Shown in pieces: positions 1 through 5,422 of a stretch of DNA of 5,422 nt. The notes under the pieces were generated by a model. It saw nothing but the letters and a program-made list of their open reading frames with translations. It was not told the DNA's origin and searched no databases. The DNA is from Opitutus sp. GAS368 (GTDB lineage: Bacteria > Verrucomicrobiota > Verrucomicrobiia > Opitutales > Opitutaceae): assembly GCA_945861235.1 (NCBI GenBank), contig CAMATV010000245.1, forward strand, positions 1 through 5,422, in the 5' to 3' direction. The stretch's first letter is position 1, and each line of letters opens with the position of its first letter. The position numbers and the translations under genes were made by a program.

Positions 1-80
1 ATTGCCCGAAGGCGCTTCGGCGGGGCCGTTGCCGTTAGTATTTTTTTCTGTGCAGATTGACGACCGCTAAGCGGCGGACG
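1..80. other. Short flank downstream of the GT39 gene, with small inverted repeats and a T7 run
   Basis: This is the only non-coding-looking stretch of any size in the window. It holds a perfect 6-bp stem with a 3-base loop at 6-20 (CCGAAG/CTTCGG), a run of seven T at 41-47 on the plus strand, and a small 4-bp stem at 64-74 (CCGC/GCGG) just past the stop of the minus-strand gene. The pieces recall an intrinsic terminator, but the T run lies about 20 bases from the 6-20 stem on the plus strand. On the minus strand the window ends before a T run could be seen. I therefore do not call a terminator. One plus-strand frame is open from base 2 to a TAA at 68-70 and could be the tail of a convergent neighbour gene, but it is too short to support. 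Confidence 0.3.
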
Positions 81-2105
81 TCAGTTCCCGGCCGACGCGG
101 TGCGTTCAATGAGCGCGCTCCAATCTTTGAGCGAGCTGCCGGTGGCGGCCGCCACTTCCTCGGCGCTGAGTCGAAATACAAGAATGGAGTAGCCGATGTT
201 CGCGATCGGGGGTTTGACTCGCAAGAAATGGCTGAGCCGAGCAAAACGCAGGAGCTCGTAGCGTTTCCAAGCGGTTTTCCATTTCACTTCCGGTGCATCG
301 TGCAGGAGTTCAGCGCGGCGGATCGGGTCGTGTTGGTAGGCCAGCAGGAGCGCCTCCAGCGGGCGGAGTGTTTGATACTCGGCTTCGCGGTCGAGGCTCC
401 AGTTTCCCCGCACTGAACTATAGACGTGCTGCAGCATCGTCGCGCTCAGGCAGTAGACGCCGGCTGATAACGGATGCCACGGACGTTCGGGCCCGACTTC
501 GGGTAGCGATGGCAAACGGGTCGCACGAATGCCCTCGTGGGCCGGATCACCGGTGCCGAAGTAGGCGAGAAAGGCCTGCTCGTTCTTCGCGTGGCGGTGC
601 AGCCATTGGGCTAGTCCCGGGAGATCTTGCCCCCAATCGAGCGAGCTATCGACGAGGTGTCTCCACCCATTCGCCGGACCGCCGGCGACGCTATTGAAAT
701 ACGCCAGATAGTGCGGCCTGATGAAGGTGGATTCCGTCACGTGCCAAACCGTCAGGGAGGACACGAGCAATGCCGCGAATGGTCGGCGAAAATCCAACCA
801 CGTGCCGAACGCTCCGGCGGCGATAAAAAGAACGGGATAGGTGGGCAGAATGTGACGGTGCCCGATATTAAGGTGACTGGTGAGGGAGGTCGCCCAATAC
901 ACTCCGAATAGGATCAGGAGCGGGGTAAAGGGTCGGAGACGTGTGAGCATGGTCCGAATATCGGATGCTTTCACTGATCGGAAACCCACGACTACGCCGG
1001 CCAGAATAAGCAGCAGAAAAGGCAGCGTGGTCTTGACCAGAAAGGTATACGGGAAAAACGAGACCCACCCCGTGAGACTGTAATCGCCGTTCAGAAATGC
1101 GCCCCGCTGTTGCGAGAATTGTAACACGAAGGCGGAGCCGTAGAGAAATGCGTCGGGGAGGGCGCGCCATTCGCGGAGGAAGATAAAGACCTTTCGCGGC
1201 CAGCCCATATCCTGGAGCATCCAGCCCCAGCCATGGTTAAAGCTCGCTCCGTCGGCGAGCGTGGGGGCGAAGGCGGCGAACCGAAAACTGTAGAACATCC
1301 AGATGATGGCCCAGACTGCGACGACGTGCACGGCGGTCGTGCGGACGAGCCGGAGGAGCGGTGGGCACCAACCGGCGGTGCGCACGCGACCGGCGAGCCA
1401 CACGACCGCGATCAACGCGAATATCGGACCGAGGATCACGGCGGAAAATTTCGCCACACAGGAGAGTCCGAGCACGGTCGCGCTCAGGGCGGCTCCGCCG
1501 AAGCCGGGTTGCTCGAGGTGTCTCCACCATGCGGTGACAGCCGCGAGGAAGAAAAAGGTCATTACCACGTCCGACGTCGCCAAGGCGCCGTGCGCCAGAA
1601 ACGCCGGACAGAAAGCGAAAAGAGCGAGTGAAAAAAACGCTCCGCGCCAGCCGAAGTGCGTGCGCGAATAGAAAAACACCAGCAACCCGGTGGCGGCGCT
1701 GAAGAGGGCGATCATGGCCCGTCCGGCGAAGACAAACATATCCGTTGGGATCGCCTGATCGTAAAAAAACCGATGACCATAGCGCCACACGTCGGCGGTT
1801 TTCCAAACGGGAAGGGAGGTCGGTGGCAACGGGGCGGCGAGAGTCAGAGGGAGCGCGGCCCAGCGCTGGGGCAGATTGCCGTTCTCCGGCTGGAGTCGAT
1901 AGTCATCGAGAGTGTTGTAGGAGTGACCGGCGATCAAGTGGGCGATTTCGTCGGACGTCATCGATTTCTCCGTCGTGGCGGTGACGGCGAGAATCGCATG
2001 AGCGAGGGCCAGCAGCACGGCGAGCGTGGCGAGAAAACCGGAGGAGAAAGTGACTGCGGAGCGCGGCACGTTTTTGAACTTGGAGAACTCCGCGCAGCGA
2101 AACAA
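81..2105 (-). CDS. GT39/PMT-like membrane glycosyltransferase (GT-C fold), 674 aa
   Basis: Probable polyisoprenyl-phosphate-sugar-dependent glycosyltransferase of the inner membrane, related to the PMT/ArnT superfamily (GT39). It has about ten hydrophobic segments, the first at residues 20-42 and the rest spread between about 123 and 455. The acidic pair D52-E53 (SDEIAH) sits in the first external loop, where GT-C enzymes carry their catalytic acid. Two blocks typical of the bacterial family follow: NIGHRHILPTYP near 413-424 and SLDWGQDLP near 488-496. Residues from about 456 to 674 are mostly polar and probably form a periplasmic tail. Family members are usually 500-700 aa, so the length is normal. 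The longest reading starts at a TTG (2105), with only a weak GGGAAG just upstream. A GTG at 2069 (residue 13) still keeps the whole first membrane helix and is a real alternative. The gene is divergent from the methyltransferase, 17 bp away. Sugar donor and acceptor are unknown. The family call is firm, the role is inference. Confidence 0.9.
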   Translation of the reverse strand: MFRCAEFSKFKNVPRSAVTFSSGFLATLAVLLALAHAILAVTATTEKSMTSDEIAHLIAGHSYNTLDDYRLQPENGNLPQRWAALPLTLAAPLPPTSLPVWKTADVWRYGHRFFYDQAIPTDMFVFAGRAMIALFSAATGLLVFFYSRTHFGWRGAFFSLALFAFCPAFLAHGALATSDVVMTFFFLAAVTAWWRHLEQPGFGGAALSATVLGLSCVAKFSAVILGPIFALIAVVWLAGRVRTAGWCPPLLRLVRTTAVHVVAVWAIIWMFYSFRFAAFAPTLADGASFNHGWGWMLQDMGWPRKVFIFLREWRALPDAFLYGSAFVLQFSQQRGAFLNGDYSLTGWVSFFPYTFLVKTTLPFLLLILAGVVVGFRSVKASDIRTMLTRLRPFTPLLILFGVYWATSLTSHLNIGHRHILPTYPVLFIAAGAFGTWLDFRRPFAALLVSSLTVWHVTESTFIRPHYLAYFNSVAGGPANGWRHLVDSSLDWGQDLPGLAQWLHRHAKNEQAFLAYFGTGDPAHEGIRATRLPSLPEVGPERPWHPLSAGVYCLSATMLQHVYSSVRGNWSLDREAEYQTLRPLEALLLAYQHDPIRRAELLHDAPEVKWKTAWKRYELLRFARLSHFLRVKPPIANIGYSILVFRLSAEEVAAATGSSLKDWSALIERTASAGN

Positions 2106-2122
2106 CGTCTTCCCGCACTCGC
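2106..2122. promoter_or_regulatory. 17-bp divergent gap between the GT39 and methyltransferase starts
   Basis: This gap must serve the 5' ends of both genes if the TTG at 2105 is the true start. It is too short for two promoters, so promoter elements would have to lie within the opposing coding sequences. On the plus strand, a TTGAAC at 2074-2079 could be a -35 element, but no convincing -10 follows at the right spacing. On the minus strand, no -35/-10 pair stands out in 2120-2190. With the alternative GTG at 2069, the gap grows to 53 bp. I see no operator-like repeat. Confidence 0.35.
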
Positions 2123-2869
2123 ATGGACGCCGCCGAATACACCCACATCGCTGCTCTCGAACGTGAGCACTGGTACTATTCCGGCAAGCGCCGGTTCGTG
2201 CGCGAGTGGATTCGCCGGGCCCGTCCGCCGCACCGGGATGACACTCTGCTCGATTGCGGTGCCGGCACGGGGCTCTTCGCCGAAGAAATGGCGGCAGACT
2301 GTCGCGTGTTGGTGCTCGACGACCACGAAGAGGCGTTGCGCATTTTGCGGACCCGGTTCAAGCCGGAGCAGATCCTTAGTCAGGCGGGGGACCGCGTGCC
2401 GCTGCCCGACCGTTCGCTCGAATATGTGACGGCGCTCGATGTGCTGGAGCATGTGCCCGATGACGCCGCAGTCGTGCAGGGATTTTGCCGTTTGCTCAAG
2501 CCGGGCGGGCTCGCGGTCGTCACCGTGCCCGCGAGCATGGCGTTGTGGAGCGACTGGGATGTAGCGCTCCACCACTTCCGGCGTTATGATCGGGCGCAGT
2601 TGCGCGCGTTGTTTGCGGGCGAGCAATGGGAGTTGGTTTACGTCAATTACACGAACGTTCTGGTGTATCCACTCGTCTGGGCGGTGCGCCGTTGGCGTGC
2701 TTTCGGTAAACGGCTCGGCTGGTCCGCACCTGCGTCGCGCACGGAAGACCGCCCGCCGCCGGCGGCGATCAATGCGCTGCTGCGGGCGCAATTCACTGGG
2801 CTAGCTAAATGGCGCGTGCCGTTTCCCTTTGGCGTGAGCCTCGTGTTGGTGGCGCGGCGGCGGGGCTAG
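2123..2869 (+). CDS. Class I SAM-dependent methyltransferase, 248 aa
   Basis: Transfers a methyl group from S-adenosylmethionine; the acceptor is unknown. The Rossmann-type fold is clear. Motif I, LLDCGAGTG, lies at 42-50. The acidic end of strand 2 is near D66-D67 (VLVLDDHEEA). ALDVLEHV at 104-111 is the motif II region, and LLKPGGLAVVTVPA at 124-137 is the motif III region, followed by HHFRRYDRAQL at 150-160. The opening (EREHWYYSGKRR, 13-24) and the RRY block match the Methyltransf_11/23-type enzymes often found in polysaccharide and glycolipid clusters. A hydrophobic stretch near 170-186 may touch the membrane or pack on the core. The length is normal for the family. The ATG at 2123 is supported by the conserved N-terminal block, but no good Shine-Dalgarno site precedes it; a GGAG at 2082-2085 is too far. 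It is the only plus-strand gene here, squeezed between two minus-strand glycosyltransferases. A sugar or lipid-linked intermediate as substrate is inference from these neighbours. Confidence 0.93.
   Translation: MDAAEYTHIAALEREHWYYSGKRRFVREWIRRARPPHRDDTLLDCGAGTGLFAEEMAADCRVLVLDDHEEALRILRTRFKPEQILSQAGDRVPLPDRSLEYVTALDVLEHVPDDAAVVQGFCRLLKPGGLAVVTVPASMALWSDWDVALHHFRRYDRAQLRALFAGEQWELVYVNYTNVLVYPLVWAVRRWRAFGKRLGWSAPASRTEDRPPPAAINALLRAQFTGLAKWRVPFPFGVSLVLVARRRG
2866..2869. other. Overlapping stop codons of two convergent genes in a CTAG palindrome
   Basis: The plus-strand methyltransferase ends with TAG at 2867-2869, and the minus-strand GT-C gene ends with TAG at 2868-2866. The palindrome CTAG therefore supplies both stops, and the genes overlap by 4 bp tail-to-tail. 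No spacer exists, so any transcription terminator must lie within one of the coding sequences. The only nearby inverted repeat I see is a weak 6-bp one (GGCGCG 2851-2856 with CGCGCC 2879-2884), without a T run. Confidence 0.9.
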
Positions 2870-5058
2870 TTGATAAAGCGCGCCTCGGCGGTGCGGTTGC
2901 CTTTGGCGTCGAGCAGGTAGACAGCGCCCTGCTGGTAGGGGAAGCCCGTTGGGAAACGATCGATGAACACATCAAGGCGCATGATGCCGGAGGCGCGGAA
3001 GGGGAGGGTTATGCGCTGAGGGGCACCCATGGTGGCACCGGTGGTGTTGAGGGGCGTGACGAAGAGCCGCACGTCGGAGTTTGTCCACGTCTGCTCAATT
3101 TTGCTGCCGCTGAAACCGAGTCGGTGCAGCTCGAGGGAGGTGGTCGTGGCGAGGGCGGAGGCGGCGAGTGTGAGGGAGATCTTGTAGCGTGGTTCTCCGC
3201 TGTTCGGTGTGGTTTCGAACATCGTCGCCGTATCGAGCGCGGCGATCGAGCGGCCCTTGCGCACCCATAGTTCGTAGTCCTCTAGCGTGAAGGCCGGTTG
3301 GTAGTTTTGGTGGAGCCAGGTGTTGAGCGGGCTCGCGGTGGAGACTCCGTTTCGTTGGACGAAGTCATCGAGCTCCCGGTGCACGACAACGATGGCTCGA
3401 GGAGCTTCGTCGAGACGTTGGCGGATGGCCTCCTGCTGGGCGGGTGAGAGCAAGGAGAACCAGTGGGTCACATTGGCCGTGGTCGGGGGCGGCACATCGG
3501 TCCAAAGATGGAAACTGAGCATGCCGGGCAGGCTGAAAAGCATATCGCCATGGGCGACGATGTTGCGGGAAAGGATGCGCAGCGCGGTCGCCGTGCCCTC
3601 TGGCAACCGTAGCTCGCTTGCGCCGGGGAGGGAGAGCGGATTGGACTGTCGAACGCGCGAGAGGCCGAGCCACGCATACTCGGCACAGCCCACCGTGACG
3701 CCGAGCATGAGCAAGCTGCCGGCCGCCGTGACGACGCGAAGGCCCGCCGGTCGCCAGGAGGCGGTGAAAATGCGCACCACATCATGGACGCCCAACGCGA
3801 CCAGCGGTACCCAGAGAAAAGTGCCCCAACCGACTTGGCTGCCGGCGACGGGAAAAGCGTGGAGTGCCTGCGGGACGAGGAGGAGCGCAAGCCACGCCCG
3901 CGCGGGTTGGGTGCGCTCGTCTCCGCTGAGCGGCAGAACGAATAGCCAAGCCAAGCCGAGACCGAAGCACAGTGCAAACTTGGGGGCGCTCAACGGTCCA
4001 CCCAGGCCCCAGTAGGCAAAATAGATGGCCGCTGCGACCACCCGGCCCGTGGCCACGAGCCGGGTGGTCAGCGTGCCGGGCCACGCGATCGCGCAACCGG
4101 CGGCGACGGCGAGTCCAACGGCCACGGGCACGGTGCTTTCGGGCCATGCGATGTAGTAGGAGTAAACGGTGGGATGGCGCAGCGGTCCGAATAGCACGCC
4201 TTCCAGTAAACTGTGCAAGGAGGTGCCTTGCACGATCACGGCAAGGCCGGTCAGCGCGGTTACGGCCAAACCTGCGACTGCACCCACCGCGAGATCACGC
4301 CACCGGGAGGGCGGCCGCGCGCCGCGTGCGGCGGCGAGCGCGACACTCGCGCCAGCCGCTGCGGCAATCAGGGCGAAGATCACTGCGCCGCGATTTGAAA
4401 ACTGGCTGCGCATCAGCGCGACCGGCAGTAACGCCATCGCCACGACCACCAGCCCTGCGCGGGTGCGCGGTCCGAACTGCGGCGCCTCGAGGTGCAGAAG
4501 CCACCATCCGCCGGCCCCGGCGACGAGGAAGACTCCGACGTTGATTTTGGTCAACACGAGTGCCCCTCCGATGAGGCCGGTGGCGAGTGCCAGGCGGCGC
4601 GGCGCGGTCGTCCACCGCGTGCCGCACCACGCTGCAGCGGCGGTGGCGAGTGTGATCAGGCCGCCGGGGTGCGACGGTTCAGACGTCATCTGCAAGAGGT
4701 GCAGGAACACGCCGCCGAAGACGAAATTCGTCGCGGCCATTGATCGGGTGAGTCGCCAGACGGCTGCTCCGCAGAACCCGGCGGCACCCAGCCAGCAGAC
4801 GAGCGTCAGGAGCCGTCCGTCAGTGTTTGTAAACTGGAACCCCGCGAGCTGCAGGCCTTGGTTGAGGAGGAAAAAAAATGGACCGTATTGGCTGTAGACG
4901 CGCTCGTAGAGCCCGCCGCCCTCGGCGAAGGTCTTCAACGAGAAGAGCACGTAGCCCTCATCGTCATAGACCATAAACGTCGAGAACAGCTGCGTGGCAC
5001 CTGCGACTACGAGGATGGCGCCCAGCAGTGCTAGCGGCGCCCAGCGGAGGCGGCTCAT
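2866..5058 (-). CDS. GT-C type membrane glycosyltransferase with a C-terminal extension, 730 aa
   Basis: Probable inner-membrane transferase using a polyisoprenyl-phosphate sugar. The short basic N-terminus (MSRLR) leads into a first helix at about 7-28. This is followed at once by VYDDEGY (30-36), whose D32-D33-E34 fits the catalytic acidic motif of GT39/ArnT-like proteins in the first periplasmic loop. The YSQYGPFFFLL block (55-65) is also family-like. About a dozen further hydrophobic segments run to residue ~463. Two soluble parts follow. Residues ~470-605 resemble the periplasmic tail of such enzymes. Residues ~610-730 are rich in alternating polar and hydrophobic residues, Thr and Ser, look beta-rich, and are not recognised. 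The protein lacks the HILPTYP and WGQDL blocks of the 674-aa protein in this window, so it belongs to a different subgroup. The ATG at 5056-5058 overlaps the stop of the upstream GT2 gene (ATGA), suggesting coupled translation. The TAG stop shares a CTAG with the convergent methyltransferase stop. The exact reaction is unknown. Confidence 0.88.
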   Translation of the reverse strand: MSRLRWAPLALLGAILVVAGATQLFSTFMVYDDEGYVLFSLKTFAEGGGLYERVYSQYGPFFFLLNQGLQLAGFQFTNTDGRLLTLVCWLGAAGFCGAAVWRLTRSMAATNFVFGGVFLHLLQMTSEPSHPGGLITLATAAAAWCGTRWTTAPRRLALATGLIGGALVLTKINVGVFLVAGAGGWWLLHLEAPQFGPRTRAGLVVVAMALLPVALMRSQFSNRGAVIFALIAAAAGASVALAAARGARPPSRWRDLAVGAVAGLAVTALTGLAVIVQGTSLHSLLEGVLFGPLRHPTVYSYYIAWPESTVPVAVGLAVAAGCAIAWPGTLTTRLVATGRVVAAAIYFAYWGLGGPLSAPKFALCFGLGLAWLFVLPLSGDERTQPARAWLALLLVPQALHAFPVAGSQVGWGTFLWVPLVALGVHDVVRIFTASWRPAGLRVVTAAGSLLMLGVTVGCAEYAWLGLSRVRQSNPLSLPGASELRLPEGTATALRILSRNIVAHGDMLFSLPGMLSFHLWTDVPPPTTANVTHWFSLLSPAQQEAIRQRLDEAPRAIVVVHRELDDFVQRNGVSTASPLNTWLHQNYQPAFTLEDYELWVRKGRSIAALDTATMFETTPNSGEPRYKISLTLAASALATTTSLELHRLGFSGSKIEQTWTNSDVRLFVTPLNTTGATMGAPQRITLPFRASGIMRLDVFIDRFPTGFPYQQGAVYLLDAKGNRTAEARFIN
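5055..5058 (-). promoter_or_regulatory. ATGA stop/start overlap coupling the GT2 and GT-C genes
   Basis: On the minus strand, the TGA of the GT2 gene (5057-5055) overlaps the ATG of the GT-C gene (5058-5056) as ATGA. No strong Shine-Dalgarno sequence precedes the ATG; the nearest candidate is GGGCGG inside a GC palindrome 7-18 bases upstream. The arrangement is what one expects for termination-reinitiation, giving linked amounts of the two proteins. The overlap is seen directly; the coupling is inferred from how such overlaps usually behave. Confidence 0.7.
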
Positions 5059-5422
5059 CGCGGACCGCCCGGGCGGCGCTTCACCACATAGAGTGGGCGC
5101 TGTTTCACCTCGTCGTAAACCCGCCCCAAGTATTCCCCGATCACCCCGATGCCGATGAGCTGCACCCCACCGAGAAACAGCACGATCGTGACCAGCGTGG
5201 TGTAACCCGTGGGGGCTGTCTCGATATTTAGAATACGACGCACGGCGTAGAACACGGCGGCGGCGAAACCTATGAACGCCACGAAGACCCCCGTGTAGGT
5301 CAGCATGCGCAGTGGCAGGTGTGAAAAACTAAAAAGCCCGTCGAGCGCGTAGCGCACCAGCCGCCGCAAGGTTTGTTGCGGCTGGCCCGCAGCCCGCTCC
5401 TCGCGGTCGTAGAGCACGTCGG
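5055..5422 (-). CDS. GT2 polyisoprenyl-phosphate glycosyltransferase (GtrB/DPM1-like), C-terminal part only
   Basis: Only the last ~122 residues are in the window; the gene continues past the right edge, and the catalytic GT-A domain is not visible. An apparent GTG start at 5417 is internal, since the frame stays open to the edge. The visible part begins with the end of the catalytic domain (YDREERAAG, then LVRYALDGLFSFSHLPLRM). Two membrane helices follow (GVFVAFIGFAAAVFYAV and TLVTIVLFLGGVQLIGIGV), then the tail IGEYLGRVYDEVKQRPLYVV. This order, and especially the EYLGR(I/V)Y-E-VK-RP-YVV tail, is characteristic of bacterial GtrB-like enzymes, which transfer a sugar from a nucleotide donor to undecaprenyl phosphate at the cytoplasmic face. 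Such enzymes are usually 310-350 aa, so roughly 200 residues are missing. The stop overlaps the start of the GT-C gene by 4 bp. The likely role is to supply the lipid-linked sugar for that neighbour; this is inference. Confidence 0.9.
   Translation of the reverse strand, partial: DVLYDREERAAGQPQQTLRRLVRYALDGLFSFSHLPLRMLTYTGVFVAFIGFAAAVFYAVRRILNIETAPTGYTTLVTIVLFLGGVQLIGIGVIGEYLGRVYDEVKQRPLYVVKRRPGGPR

Noticed and set aside
653..1528. A 15-base exact direct repeat (653-667 and 1514-1528)
   Set aside because: Both copies encode the same short peptide, WRHL, with the same codons inside the GT39 gene. There is no third copy or array structure, so chance is the simplest explanation.
1656..2429. 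A long plus-strand open frame (257 codons) across the divergent junction, and several others of 100-190 codons opposite the GT39 gene
   Set aside because: They overlap well-supported genes, have Arg/Gly/Ser-rich translations without recognisable domains, and arise because stop codons are rare in GC-rich DNA.
2123..2791. A minus-strand open frame across the methyltransferase gene (1958-2791)
   Set aside because: The plus-strand reading has all the SAM-methyltransferase motifs, while the minus-strand product is Arg/His-rich with no recognisable motif.
2851..2884. A possible bidirectional terminator at the convergent junction
   Set aside because: Only a 6-bp inverted repeat with a 22-base loop and no T run is present.
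4871..4878. Homopolymer runs of 7-8 A/T in the glycosyltransferase genes (4871-4878, 1631-1637, 1764-1770) as possible phase-variation sites
   Set aside because: The runs are short and encode Phe or Lys-free TTT codons in membrane segments. Both genes are intact in frame, and nothing suggests switching.
4865..4976. A perfect AGGAGG followed after seven A bases by an ATG (4878) on the plus strand, opening a 32-codon Arg-rich frame antisense to the GT-C gene
   Set aside because: The motif is the complement of Phe and Leu codons (FFFLL) in the conserved part of the GT-C protein. The product is a low-complexity Arg-rich peptide typical of antisense reading in GC-rich genes.

Overview
The window is a compact, GC-rich bacterial segment (about 60-65% GC by eye). 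It carries four protein-coding genes, one of them cut by the right edge, and almost no intergenic DNA. All four belong to envelope glycan or glycolipid metabolism: two multi-spanning membrane glycosyltransferases of the GT-C type (GT39/PMT/ArnT-like), the C-terminal part of a GT2 polyisoprenyl-phosphate glycosyltransferase (GtrB/DPM1-like), and a class I SAM-dependent methyltransferase. No rRNA, tRNA, CRISPR array, insertion sequence or other mobile-element signature was seen. The GC-rich composition and the style of the first GT39 protein would fit Verrucomicrobiota (Opitutales-like), but this is an impression, and the sequence alone does not fix the phylum.

Layout, left to right. Bases 1-80 are a short flank with small inverted repeats and a T7 run. 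Bases 81-2105 (minus) encode a 674-aa GT39-like membrane glycosyltransferase. It is divergent from the methyltransferase at 2123-2869 (plus), with only 17 bp between the two annotated starts. The methyltransferase runs tail-to-tail into a 730-aa GT-C protein at 2866-5058 (minus). Their TAG stop codons overlap in a single CTAG palindrome, so no intergenic terminator is possible there. The GT-C gene overlaps the upstream GT2 gene (5055 to beyond 5422, minus) by 4 bp (ATGA), a classic translationally coupled pair.

How the genes may work together (inference from family knowledge): the GT2 enzyme would charge undecaprenyl phosphate with a sugar on the cytoplasmic face. The coupled GT-C enzyme would use that lipid-linked sugar on the periplasmic side to modify a glycan, lipid or protein. 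The 674-aa GT39 protein could be a second transferase of the same kind. The methyltransferase may modify a sugar or a lipid-linked intermediate. Acceptors and sugar identities cannot be read from the sequence.

I did not find an obviously new system. The points most worth a second look are the C-terminal, probably beta-rich extension on the 730-aa GT-C protein, the extreme packing of opposing genes (shared CTAG stop and 17-bp divergent gap), and the GT2/GT-C coupling.
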